From the NCBI GenBank assembly GCA_963703045.1, contig OY969782.1, forward strand, positions 2,294,001-2,358,000: a stretch of DNA of 64,000 nucleotides. Reading direction: 5' to 3'. Made by a program: the position numbers and the translations under genes. Every line of letters begins with the position of its first letter. Position 1 is the first letter of the stretch. Origin of the DNA: Miltoncostaea sp963703045 (GTDB lineage Bacteria; Actinomycetota; Thermoleophilia; Miltoncostaeales; Miltoncostaeaceae). The notes beneath the pieces were generated by a model. It did no database searches, was not told the origin of the DNA, and saw nothing but the letters and a program-made list of their open reading frames with translations. Positions 38,826-47,671 of the stretch are shown here, one piece after another.

Positions 38826-38843
38826 CGCGACGGGACCGTCGCG
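38826..38843. promoter_or_regulatory. 18-bp perfect palindrome upstream of a USP gene
   Basis: CGCGACGGGACCGTCGCG has perfect 8-base arms around GA, 10 bases before the USP start at 38815. The 7-2-7/8-2-8 geometry is that of sites bound by NarL/FixJ-type dimers, and such a regulator is encoded four genes upstream. A GGCGGGCG/CGCCCGCC hairpin follows at 38855-38873. Confidence 0.5.
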
Positions 38844-38923
38844 CCCAGGCTACGGGCGGGCGCCCCGCCCGCCATGGGCGGCCGCCCCGATCCCCGTCTC
38901 GGGTTTCCCACCCGTCGTCGGGC

Positions 38924-41302
38924 TCAGGAACCGCGGGCCTCGATGCGCCGCAGCGCGGGGATCCGGCGCGTCGCGACCAGCAGGGCGATGCCCGCCCCCA
39001 GGGAGGCCGCCACGGCGATCCAGACATCGGCTCCGGGGACCTCGACGGCGAAGAACGCGCGGAGGGCCGGCACCTGGAGACCGAGGACCAGCGCCCCCGC
39101 GAACCCGGCCACCATGCCCCACACCCACGGGCGCACGCGGCGGCCCTCGAGGCCGCGCTCGACCTCGACGACGATCGCGAGGCCCATGCCCGTCGTCACC
39201 AGCACCGCCGCGGTGCGTCCCTCCGTGACCCCCGCGTCGAGCGGACCGCGCGCCACGAGGTAGGCGGCATCGATCGTCAGCGCGCTCACGATCCCCGCCG
39301 GCACGACGAAGGCGAGCAGGCTCGGGAAGAACCCCTCGCGCCGCACCGGCCCCTCCGACGGGGCGAGGGCCAGGAAGAACGCCGGCACCCCGATGGTGAG
39401 CGTCGAGGCGACGGTGATGTGGCGCGGCAGGAAGGGGTAGGCGACGGGCGCCATGCCGAGGGTGGCCAGCACGATGGCCGAGTAGATCGTCTTGGCGACG
39501 AAGAGCTTCGCGACGCGGTGGGTGTTGCGGAGGATGCGGCGCCCCTCCTCCACGGCGCGCGGCACCGTCGCGAAGTCGTCGGAGAGGAGGACGAGGTCGG
39601 CGACCCCCTTGGCCATCTGGCTCCCGTTGCCCATCGCGATGCCGAGGCGCGCCTCGGCGAGGGCGGGGACGTCGTTGACCCCGTCACCGGTCATCGCGAC
39701 GTACCGCCCGCTGCGTGTCATGGCGCGGACGAGGTCGCGCTTCTGCGTGGGCGTCACCCGGCCGTATACCGCCGTGCGGGCGGCCAGCTCCTCGAGCGCG
39801 GGTCCGTCGGGCGGGAGATCCGTGCCGGCCACCGCCACGTCGGCGCCCGGCACGCCGGTGGCGCGCGCCACCGCGGCGACGGTCAGCGGGTCGTCCCCCG
39901 AGATCACCCGGGTGGCGACGCCCTCGCGGGTCAGGAACGCGACGGTGTCGGCGGCGTCGGCCCGGATGGCCTCCGACAGCACCACGAGGGCACGGGGCGC
40001 CGAGCCCGGGGGCGGCGCGCCGTCGCGGCCGAGCGCGCCGTCGGCCCCGGCCAGCAGCAGCACCCGCCGGCCGGCGCGGGCGTGTCCGGCGACCTGCGCG
40101 CGCACCGGGTCGTCCACCGGCACGCCGGCCCGCGCGAGCATGTCGGGCGCCCCGAGCATGAGGGTGCCGCCGGCCGCGAGGGTCAGCCCGCTCCACTTGC
40201 GCGCCGACGAGAACGGCACCTCGGCCGTCAGCGGCCGTGCCACGCCGGGGGCCCACTCGGCGATGGCCCGGGTCGTGCCGTTGGGCGCCCCGGCGCTCGC
40301 GGCCAGGGTCGCGAGCGCGGCGCGCGCCTCGTCGGCCCCGCACCCGCCGACGGGCTCGACGGCGACGACACGCAGGCGGTTCTCGGTCAGCGTGCCCGTC
40401 TTGTCGAGGCAGAGCGTGTTGACCGACGCCAGGCTCTCGGTGGCGTTGAGGCGTTGCGCGTACGTGCCCAGCCGCGCGAGGCGGACCGCCGCGACGGCGA
40501 AGGTGAGGCTCGTGAGCAGCACGAGCCCTTCCGGGATCAAGGGCACCAGCCCCGCCACGACGGTGCGCGACGCCTCGGTCGCGGACAGGTCGCGGGACCA
40601 GAGCACGACGATCAGGACCGCGGCCAGGGGCACCATCGCCGCCACCGTGAGCCGCAGGATGCGGTCGATGTCGGCTTCGAGGGGACTGCGCGACCCGCGC
40701 GCCCCCCGGGCGTCGGCCGCGAGGCGCTCGGCGAAGCTCTGGGCGCCCACCGACTCGACGCGGTGCTCGCCCGCGCCGGCGACGCAGTACGACCCCGAGA
40801 GCACCGGCTCGCCGACCGCCCGCACGACCGGCTCGCTCTCGCCGGTGAGCACCGCCTCGTCGAGGGTCAGCCCGCGCGAGGCGAGCACCGTCCCGTCGGC
40901 GATCACCTGGTCCCCCGGCTCCAGGCGCACCACGTCGCCGGGGACGATCGCGCCGACCGGGAGCTCGGTCAGCGCTCCGTCGCGCCGCACCCGCGCCCGG
41001 GGCGCGACCAGCAGCGAGAGCCGGTCGAGCACCCGCTTGGCCCGCACCTCCTGCACGATGCCGATGAGGGTGTTGGCCACGATCACGCCGCCGAACAACC
41101 CGTCGCGCAGGTCGCCGAGGGCGATCGTCAGCACGAGCAGCGCGGACAGCACCCCGTTGAAGAGGGTGAGCGTGTTCGACCGGACGATCTCCGCGTACGA
41201 CCGGCTCCCGCGCGGCGGCACCCGGGGCGGCATCGCCGCGAGACGCGCCGCCGCCTCGGCGGACGACAGGCCGCGCACCTCGTCCGGCGGCTCGACGGTC
41301 AC
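38924..41302 (-). CDS. ctpE: CtpE-like P-type ATPase (probable Ca2+ transporter)
   Basis: The 792-residue cation ATPase has an N-terminal extension GLSSAEAAARLA, actuator TGESEPV, membrane motif PLIPEGLVL, phosphorylation motif LDKTGTLTEN and hinge TGDGVNDVPA, plus about 10 membrane helices. The IPEGL motif, NTLIGIVQEVRAK segment and KWSG nucleotide-site region match CtpE of mycobacteria, which imports calcium. GTG start is supported by a GGGGGAG ribosome site, 19 bases after the response regulator stop. It is part of the ackA-xfp-kinase-regulator run. Confidence 0.85.
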   Translation of the reverse strand: MTVEPPDEVRGLSSAEAAARLAAMPPRVPPRGSRSYAEIVRSNTLTLFNGVLSALLVLTIALGDLRDGLFGGVIVANTLIGIVQEVRAKRVLDRLSLLVAPRARVRRDGALTELPVGAIVPGDVVRLEPGDQVIADGTVLASRGLTLDEAVLTGESEPVVRAVGEPVLSGSYCVAGAGEHRVESVGAQSFAERLAADARGARGSRSPLEADIDRILRLTVAAMVPLAAVLIVVLWSRDLSATEASRTVVAGLVPLIPEGLVLLTSLTFAVAAVRLARLGTYAQRLNATESLASVNTLCLDKTGTLTENRLRVVAVEPVGGCGADEARAALATLAASAGAPNGTTRAIAEWAPGVARPLTAEVPFSSARKWSGLTLAAGGTLMLGAPDMLARAGVPVDDPVRAQVAGHARAGRRVLLLAGADGALGRDGAPPPGSAPRALVVLSEAIRADAADTVAFLTREGVATRVISGDDPLTVAAVARATGVPGADVAVAGTDLPPDGPALEELAARTAVYGRVTPTQKRDLVRAMTRSGRYVAMTGDGVNDVPALAEARLGIAMGNGSQMAKGVADLVLLSDDFATVPRAVEEGRRILRNTHRVAKLFVAKTIYSAIVLATLGMAPVAYPFLPRHITVASTLTIGVPAFFLALAPSEGPVRREGFFPSLLAFVVPAGIVSALTIDAAYLVARGPLDAGVTEGRTAAVLVTTGMGLAIVVEVERGLEGRRVRPWVWGMVAGFAGALVLGLQVPALRAFFAVEVPGADVWIAVAASLGAGIALLVATRRIPALRRIEARGS

Positions 41303-41321
41303 GGGGCCGCCTCCCCCCGGC

Positions 41322-41960
41322 TCAGTCGTCCTCGGCGAGCAGCCCGCAGTCGAGGGCGGTGCGCACCAGCTCGGCGCGCGTGGCGACCCGCAGCTTGGTC
41401 ATCACGTGGGCCCGGTGGCTCTCGACCGTCCGCACGCTCACGGTCAGGCTCTCGGCGATCTCCTGATTGGTGTGGCCGAGGGCCAGCAGGCGCAGCACCT
41501 CCCGCTCGCGGGCGGTCAGCTCGTCGAGGGGGCCGTCCGAGGGCGGCGCGGCCAGCACGGCCCCGAGCGCCGGGTGCACGTAGCGCTCGCCGGAGGCCAC
41601 CGCGCGCACCGCGCGCACCAGGTCCTCGTCGGCGGCCGACTTGAGCAGGTATCCGTGCGCCCCCGATCCGAACGCGTTGCGCACGTCCCGCGCCTGATCG
41701 TGCATCGACAGGAACAGCACGCGCGTGTCGGGGCTGCGCGCGAGGATCTGCGCCGCCCCCTCGATGCCGCCCATGCCGGGCATCTCGATGTCGATGACGA
41801 CGACGTCGGGCCGCAGGCGCGGAAGGGCGCGCAGGGCGTCCTCGGCGGTGCCGGCCTCGCCGACCGGCTCGAGGCCCTCCTCCCGGTCCAGCAGCAGCCA
41901 GAGGCCGGCCCGCAGCAGCGCGTGGTCGTCGACCAGCATGATCCGGATCGGGTCGCTCAC
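41322..41960 (-). CDS. NarL/LuxR-type response regulator (DevR/DosR-like)
   Basis: This 212-residue regulator has a receiver domain with LVDDHALLRAG and phospho-acceptor Asp57 (VVVIDIEMPG), then a LuxR helix-turn-helix with LTAREREVLRLLALGHTNQEIAESL and TVSVRTVESHRAHVMTKL, each broken by the normal turns. The start is a GTG overlapping the stop of the sensor kinase by four bases, so the pair is coupled. It probably binds inverted repeats near its own operon and the USPs. Confidence 0.93.
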   Translation of the reverse strand: MSDPIRIMLVDDHALLRAGLWLLLDREEGLEPVGEAGTAEDALRALPRLRPDVVVIDIEMPGMGGIEGAAQILARSPDTRVLFLSMHDQARDVRNAFGSGAHGYLLKSAADEDLVRAVRAVASGERYVHPALGAVLAAPPSDGPLDELTAREREVLRLLALGHTNQEIAESLTVSVRTVESHRAHVMTKLRVATRAELVRTALDCGLLAEDD

Positions 41961-43981
41961 GGGGTCTCCAGGTCGAGGATCACGGCGGTACCGGCGTCGG
42001 GGGACGACTCGATGCGCAGTCTCCCGCCGAGCATCTCGGTGCGCTCGCGGATGCCCGCGAGGCCGAGGCGGGCGCTCGGCGCGGTGGGGTCGAAGCCCCG
42101 GCCGTCGTCCTCGACGACCAGCCGCAGGCGGCCGTCGTGTCCGCTGCCGACGACGCTCACCCGCTTCGCGCCGCTGTGGCGGGCCACGTTGGTCAGGGAC
42201 TCCTGGACGACCCGGAAGAGCATCGTCTCGACCTCCTCGGGCAGGTCGGAGGCCAGCCCGCGCAGGTCGACGTCCACCCGGAACCCCACCCGGCGCAGGC
42301 GCGCGGCCTCCTCCTCGATCGCGTCCTCCAGGCCGTGCTCCTCGACCGCCGACGGGCGCAGGCGCGTGGCCAGCTCGCGCAGGCTCGTCGAGGCGTCCCC
42401 GAGCTGGCGGCGCATCTGCGCGATGCGATCGCGCACCGATCCGGGCCCCACGTCCTCCTCCAGCGCGCGCAGGTGCAGCGCGAGGGCCGTGAGGACCTGC
42501 CCCGACTCGTCGTGCAGCTCCCGCGCGACGCGCGCGCGCTCGGACTCCTGCGCCTGGACGGCACGGCGCAGCCCCTCGGCGGCGGCCTGCCCGGCGGCGG
42601 CGCGCGCCTCGCGCCGCGCGGTCTCCTGCAGCCGCTCGCGCTCGCTCGCCACGCGCCGGGCGTTCGCGACGGCGACGGCCACCTGGCTCGAGAAGTTCTC
42701 GAGCAGGCGCCGGGCGGCGTCGTCGAACGGCTGCCACCCCACCGCCACCAGAGCGCCGGCGATCTCCTCGCCCACCTCGAGGGCGCAGGCCTCGACCACC
42801 GGCACGCCCAGCGACACCCTCAGCATCGCCGCGAGGGCCTGCATGTCGGCCGGTCCGCGCGTGCCCTCCAGTCCGAGGGCGTCGATGCCGTGCGCGTACC
42901 GGAACACCACCGATGCACCGTCCCGCACCGCCACGCCGACCGTCTCGGCGTCGGTCAGCCGCCGCGCACGTCGCGCCACGAGCGGCAGCAGCGCGTCGAG
43001 GTCGAGGGTCGAGAGCACGGCGCGCGCGACCTCGGTCACGCTCTCGATCTCGTCCGCGCGCCGGCGCTCGCTCTCGAAGCGGCGCACGTTGTCGACCGCG
43101 ACGGCCGCCTGGGCGGCCAGGGTCATGGCGATCTGCTCGTCCTCCTCGGTGAACGGCCCGCCCGCCTTGTCGGTGAGGTAGAGGTTGCCGAACGCCCGGC
43201 CGCGCAGGGCCACCGGCACGCCGAGGAACGACTGCATGGGCGGATGGTTGGCCGGGAAGCCGGACGATCGGGGGTCGTCGCCCAGCCGCTCCAGCCGCAA
43301 CGGGCGCGCGTCGCGGATGAGCACGCCGAGGATGCCGTGCCCGCGCGGGAGCGGCCCGATCGCGGCGCGTTCCTCCTCGTCCAGCCCGGCGGTCACGAAC
43401 CGCCCGAGCTCGGTGCCGGTGGCGTCGAGCACGCCGAGCGCCGCGTACCGCGCGCCGAGCACGGTGCGCGCGGCCTGCACGATGCGGGTGAGCAGGTCGT
43501 CGAGGGCGAGCTCGCGGCCGAGCGAGAGGCCCGCGTCGACCAGGCTGGCCATGCGGCCCCGCGTCTGCTCCGCCCGCCACCGGGCGGCCTCGAGGCCGAG
43601 GTGCGAGGCGATCAGCCCGGCGAAGGTGTCGAGCACCCGGGCGGCGGTGTCCTCCGGCACGCGCTGCGACGGCTCCCGGCTGCCGTGCAGGGCGATCTCG
43701 ACGCCCTCGTCGACCGGTGCCACCGCGCTGACCACAGGACCGCCGGCGCCCCCGAGCTCGGAGAGCAGGTCCGCGACGGAGAGGTCCCGGACCGGGGCGC
43801 CGGGCGCGACGCGGTCGTGGGGCCAGGTCGCCCGCACGACCGTGCCGGCGGCGTCGGTGACCAGCAGGGCGACCGTGTCGAGGCCCACCACCTCCGAGAC
43901 GAGGCCGAGCAGCTCGCCGTCGAACTCGGTCGGCGGCCCCGGCGCCGGCGCGGTGGCCGGTGACTCGTCTATCTCGCGCAA
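41957..43981 (-). CDS. GAF-domain sensor histidine kinase (DevS/NarX-like)
   Basis: The 674-residue kinase has a leading domain of unclear type (residues 20-130), two GAF domains (about 155-300 and 325-455), a coiled coil, a HisKA_3 domain with ARELHDESGQ (His490), and an HATPase with VVQESLTNVARHSGA and DDGRGF. The layout matches mycobacterial DevS/DosS, in which GAF1 binds heme and senses O2, NO and CO; heme binding here is not certain. It starts at TTG (43981) with AGGA upstream, 19 bases after phosphoketolase. It should phosphorylate the downstream regulator. Confidence 0.88.
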   Translation of the reverse strand: MREIDESPATAPAPGPPTEFDGELLGLVSEVVGLDTVALLVTDAAGTVVRATWPHDRVAPGAPVRDLSVADLLSELGGAGGPVVSAVAPVDEGVEIALHGSREPSQRVPEDTAARVLDTFAGLIASHLGLEAARWRAEQTRGRMASLVDAGLSLGRELALDDLLTRIVQAARTVLGARYAALGVLDATGTELGRFVTAGLDEEERAAIGPLPRGHGILGVLIRDARPLRLERLGDDPRSSGFPANHPPMQSFLGVPVALRGRAFGNLYLTDKAGGPFTEEDEQIAMTLAAQAAVAVDNVRRFESERRRADEIESVTEVARAVLSTLDLDALLPLVARRARRLTDAETVGVAVRDGASVVFRYAHGIDALGLEGTRGPADMQALAAMLRVSLGVPVVEACALEVGEEIAGALVAVGWQPFDDAARRLLENFSSQVAVAVANARRVASERERLQETARREARAAAGQAAAEGLRRAVQAQESERARVARELHDESGQVLTALALHLRALEEDVGPGSVRDRIAQMRRQLGDASTSLRELATRLRPSAVEEHGLEDAIEEEAARLRRVGFRVDVDLRGLASDLPEEVETMLFRVVQESLTNVARHSGAKRVSVVGSGHDGRLRLVVEDDGRGFDPTAPSARLGLAGIRERTEMLGGRLRIESSPDAGTAVILDLETP

Positions 43982-44000
43982 GGCGTCATCCTATGACGGC

Positions 44001-46367
44001 TCACGCATCGTCGCGAGCGAGGACGGACCAGCGCCACTCGCTCACGTCGGGGTGGTCGCGCCCCGCCTCGCGGGTGTACGCGCGCAGGCGCAGGCGCTCG
44101 TCGGCCATCCTCTGACGCAGACCCGCGGCGCGCGGCCCCAGTCCGGGCACCCGGTCGATCACGTCCATCACGAGGTGGAAGCGGTCGAGCCCGTTGAGCA
44201 TCACCATGTCGAACGGCGTCGTCGTGGTGCCCTCCTCGATGTAGCCGCGCACGTGGAGGCCGGAGTGGTTTGCCCGGCGGTAGGTGAGGCGGTGGATCAG
44301 CCACGGATAGCCGTGGTACGCGAAGATCACCGGCCGATCGATCGTGAAGAGCGCGTCGAACTCGGCGTCGGACATGCCGTGGGGATGCTCGCTCTCGGAC
44401 TGCAGCCGCATCAGGTCGACGACGTTGACGAGGCGCACCCGCAGGTCCGGCAGGTGCTCGCGCAGCAGCCGCGCCGCCGCGACCGCCTCGAGGGTGGGCA
44501 CGTCGCCGGCGCAGGCGAGCACCACGTCGGGGTCGCGGCCGTCGTCGCTGCTCGCCCACTCCCAGATGCCGATGCCGCGCGTGCAGTGCAGGATCGCCTG
44601 ATCGATGCCGAGCCACTGCACCTGGGGCTGCTTGCCGGCCACGATCACGTTGACGTAGTCGCGCGAGCGCAGGCAGTGGTCGGCGACCGACAGCAGCGTG
44701 TTGGCGTCGGGCGGCAGGTAGACCCGGACGATCTCGGCCTTCTTGTTGATCACGTGGTCGATGAAGCCGGGGTCCTGGTGGGAGAACCCGTTGTGGTCCT
44801 GGCGCCACACGTGCGATGTCAGGAGGTAGTTGAGCGAGGCGACCGGCCGCCGCCACGGGATGCCGCGGCTCACCTTCAGCCACTTGGCGTGCTGGTTGAA
44901 CATCGAGTCCACGATGTGGACGAAGGCCTCGTAGCAGTTGAACAGGCCGTGCCGGCCGGTCAGCAGGTAGCCCTCGAGCCATCCCTGGCACAGGTGCTCG
45001 CTGAGCACCTCCATCACCCGCCCCCCGGGCGCGAGGTGGTCGTCGCCGGGGAGCACCTCCTCCATCCAGGCGCGGTCGGTCGCCGCGAAGACCGGGGAGA
45101 GGCGGTTCGACGCGGTCTCGTCCGGGCCGAAGACGCGCAGGTTGCGCTCGGCCTCCGAGGCGCGCAGCGCCTCGCGCAGCCAGGCGCCGAGCGTCCGCGT
45201 GGCCTCGCCCAGCACGGCGCCCGGCGCGGCGACCGCGACCGCGTGGTCGCGGATGTCGGGCAGCTCGAGCGGGCGCAGCAGCAACCCGCCGTTGGCGTGC
45301 GGGCTGGCGCTCATGCGCCGGGCGCCCGCCGGGGCGACGCCGGCGATCTCGGGAGCGGGAGCGCCGTCGTGGGTGAAGAGCTCGCGCGGGCGGTACGAGT
45401 GCATCCACCGCTCGAGCTGCACCAGGTGCGCGGGGTGGTCGGCCAGCCCGCTCAGGGGGACCTGGTGCGCTCGCGCGGTGCCCTCGACGGGCACCCCGTC
45501 CACCTCCGCCGGGCCGGTCCAGCCCTTCGGGGTGCGCAACACGATCATCGGCCAGCGGGGCCTCCCGCCGCGCGACCCCGACCGCGCCGCCCGCCGGATC
45601 GCCGCGATCTCGTCCATCGCGCGGTCCATGGCGGCGGCCATCGCCGCGTGTACCCGGGCGGGCTCGTCGCCCTCCACGAGGATGGGTCGGTGGCCGTACC
45701 CCTCCATCAACCGGGTCAGCTCGTCGCCCGGGATGCGCGCGAGCACCGTCGGGCCGGCGATCTTGTAGCCGTTCAGGTGCAGGATCGGCAGCACCGCGCC
45801 GTCGTGCACGGGGTCGAGGAACTTGTTCGAGTGCCAGCTCGCGGCCAGCGGCCCGGTCTCGGCCTCGCCGTCGCCCACGACGCAGCACACCACGAGGTCG
45901 GGGTTGTCGAAGGCGGCGCCGTAGGCGTGCGCGAGGGCGTAGCCGAGCTCGCCGCCCTCGTGGATCGAGCCGGGGGTCTCCGGCGCGACGTGGCTCGGGA
46001 TGCCCCCCGGGAACGAGAACTGGCGGAACAGGCGCCGCATGCCCTCCTCGTCGCGCGTGACGTGGGGGTAGACCTCGGTGTAGGTGCCCTCGAGCCACGC
46101 GTTGGCCACGATCGCCGGTCCGCCGTGACCGGGGCCGGCGACGTAGATCGCCTCGATGCCGCGATCGCGGATGACCCGGTTCATGTGGGCGTAGACCAGG
46201 TTGAGGCCGGGCGACGTGCCCCAGTGGCCGAGCAGCCGCGGCTTGACGTGCTCGATCGTCAGCGGCTCGCGCAGCAGGGGATTGTCGAGCAGGTAGATCT
46301 GGCCCACCGCCAGGTAGTTCGCCGCACGCCACCAGGCGTCGACCCGCCGCATCTCGTCAGTGGTCAC
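44001..46367 (-). CDS. xfp: Xylulose-5-phosphate/fructose-6-phosphate phosphoketolase
   Basis: The 788-residue TPP enzyme is full length. Motifs are GHWGTSPGLNLVYAH, YVAGPGHGGPA, SIHEGGELGYALAHA, VVGDGEAETGPLA (TPP/Mg2+ site), LNGYKI and LTSHVWRQDHNGFSHQDPG. It splits xylulose-5-P or fructose-6-P to acetyl phosphate plus a sugar phosphate. Acetate kinase, whose gene ends over its GTG start (4-base overlap), can turn the acetyl phosphate into ATP. Together they form a fermentative ATP route. Confidence 0.96.
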   Translation of the reverse strand: MTTDEMRRVDAWWRAANYLAVGQIYLLDNPLLREPLTIEHVKPRLLGHWGTSPGLNLVYAHMNRVIRDRGIEAIYVAGPGHGGPAIVANAWLEGTYTEVYPHVTRDEEGMRRLFRQFSFPGGIPSHVAPETPGSIHEGGELGYALAHAYGAAFDNPDLVVCCVVGDGEAETGPLAASWHSNKFLDPVHDGAVLPILHLNGYKIAGPTVLARIPGDELTRLMEGYGHRPILVEGDEPARVHAAMAAAMDRAMDEIAAIRRAARSGSRGGRPRWPMIVLRTPKGWTGPAEVDGVPVEGTARAHQVPLSGLADHPAHLVQLERWMHSYRPRELFTHDGAPAPEIAGVAPAGARRMSASPHANGGLLLRPLELPDIRDHAVAVAAPGAVLGEATRTLGAWLREALRASEAERNLRVFGPDETASNRLSPVFAATDRAWMEEVLPGDDHLAPGGRVMEVLSEHLCQGWLEGYLLTGRHGLFNCYEAFVHIVDSMFNQHAKWLKVSRGIPWRRPVASLNYLLTSHVWRQDHNGFSHQDPGFIDHVINKKAEIVRVYLPPDANTLLSVADHCLRSRDYVNVIVAGKQPQVQWLGIDQAILHCTRGIGIWEWASSDDGRDPDVVLACAGDVPTLEAVAAARLLREHLPDLRVRLVNVVDLMRLQSESEHPHGMSDAEFDALFTIDRPVIFAYHGYPWLIHRLTYRRANHSGLHVRGYIEEGTTTTPFDMVMLNGLDRFHLVMDVIDRVPGLGPRAAGLRQRMADERLRLRAYTREAGRDHPDVSEWRWSVLARDDA

Positions 46368-47443
46368 GCTGCCGTCCCCTCCGATCGTGCGATCGCCCGC
46401 CGCACCGCGCGGGCGATCACGATGTCCTCCCGCGACCGCACCACGAGCGTGCGCACCCCGGCCCCGGGAGCCGAGATGTCGCGATCGCCGCCGGGCGCGG
46501 CGTTGGCGCCGTCGTCGAGGGCCACGCCGAGGAACGCCAGGCGCTCCGCCGCCGCCTCGCGGGTGCGCGGCGACCCCTCGCCCACGCCGCCGGTGAACAC
46601 GAGCACATCGATCCCCCCGAGCGCGGCGGCCATCCCCGCGACGACCGCCGCCAGGCGATGGTCGTGCACCGCCAGGGCCTCGCGGCAGCGGCGGTCGCCG
46701 CCCGCGGCGGCGGCCTCGACCTGGCGCATGTCCGCGGTGCCGGTCAGCGCGAGCAGGCCGCCGCGCCGGTAGAGGGCGTCCTCGACCTGCTCCGCCGGAA
46801 CCCCGAGCCGCAGGATCAGGTGCAGCGGGATGTCGGGATCGACCGAGCCCGCGCGCGTCGCCATCACGAGGCCCTCGAGCGGGCTCATCCCCATGCTGGT
46901 GTCGAGCGGGCGCCCGTCCCGCACGGCCGTGGCCGACGCGCCGCCGCCGAGGTGGCACACCACCACGCGCGGTCCCGCCCGCCCCTCGCACAGTGCCGCC
47001 GCCGCCTCGACCGCCCACGCGACCGACAGGCCGTGGAAGCCGTACCGCCGGATGCCGTGATCGACCCGCCAGGTCTCGGGGATCGCGTAGGTGGTGGCCT
47101 CGGCCGGGAGGCTCCGGTGGAAGGCGGTGTCGAAGACGGCGACGTGCGGGAGACCGGGCAGCGCGGCCCGCGCCTCGCGCGCGGCGCGCACCGCCGGCCC
47201 GTTGTGCAGCGGCGCCAGGGCGGCGTCGCCGGCGAGGGCGTCGAGCACGCCGTCGTCCAGGACGACCGGCTCCGCGAACCGCGCCCCGCCGTGCACGATG
47301 CGATGCCCGACGGCGCCCACCCGCCCCACGGCCTCGTCGAGCGAGCGCAGGCTCCGGGCGCCCCCCTGCCCGCCGACGACGTCGAGCTTGAGCCCGGTCG
47401 AGCCGGCGTTGACCACCAGCACGTCGCGCGCGCCCGCCCTCAC
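46364..47443 (-). CDS. ackA: Acetate kinase
   Basis: The 359-residue protein is shorter than E. coli AckA (400) but has the ASKHA motifs: NAGSTGLKLDV, GHRIVHGG, FDTAFHRSLP, RYGFHGLS, CHLGGGASATAV, SMGMSPLEGLVMATRAGSVDP (with turns) and FTGGVGEGSPRTR. It converts acetyl phosphate and ADP to acetate and ATP, using the acetyl phosphate from the coupled phosphoketolase. The chosen GTG at 47443 lies in a CGCGGTG repeat with no obvious ribosome site; a GTG at 47422 is possible but would cut into the first strand. Confidence 0.92.
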   Translation of the reverse strand: MRAGARDVLVVNAGSTGLKLDVVGGQGGARSLRSLDEAVGRVGAVGHRIVHGGARFAEPVVLDDGVLDALAGDAALAPLHNGPAVRAAREARAALPGLPHVAVFDTAFHRSLPAEATTYAIPETWRVDHGIRRYGFHGLSVAWAVEAAAALCEGRAGPRVVVCHLGGGASATAVRDGRPLDTSMGMSPLEGLVMATRAGSVDPDIPLHLILRLGVPAEQVEDALYRRGGLLALTGTADMRQVEAAAAGGDRRCREALAVHDHRLAAVVAGMAAALGGIDVLVFTGGVGEGSPRTREAAAERLAFLGVALDDGANAAPGGDRDISAPGAGVRTLVVRSREDIVIARAVRRAIARSEGTAA

Positions 47444-47468
47444 CGCGCACCGCGCACCGCGCCGCGGC

Positions 47469-47492
47469 CCCGACCGATCCGGTCCGGTCGGG
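47469..47492. promoter_or_regulatory. Inverted repeat upstream of ackA
   Basis: CCCGACCG and CGGTCGGG are perfect 8-base arms with an 8-base spacer, 26 bp upstream of the ackA start. A second short repeat, CGACGA-TGT-TCGTCG, is at 47498-47512. Both lie in the 228-bp region divergent from the flavoprotein gene and could bind the operon's regulator. The rest of that region shows no clear promoter. Confidence 0.4.
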
Positions 47493-47671
47493 CGGTACGA
47501 CGATGTTCGTCGAGGTGGATCGGCACGGCCTCTCCCGGGGGGATGTCCCCGCCGATCGTAGGCCCGGCCGGGGGCCGGTGTCGCCCCCGTCGGGCCGTGT
47601 GCGGGAATGCCGCAGGCGCGCCCGTGCGCGCCCGGATGGAGCGGCCGCCCGCCGGGGTCACCATCGCGGCC

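Noticed and set aside
38441..41644. A 1067-codon plus-strand frame opposite the CtpE-like ATPase
   Set aside because: Low-complexity His/Arg/Gly protein with no motif, fully explained as a shadow of the ATPase and neighbours.
43185..46772. A 1195-codon plus-strand frame opposite the kinase and phosphoketolase genes
   Set aside because: It crosses two real gene boundaries and has no recognisable domain. The opposite strand has complete catalytic motifs.
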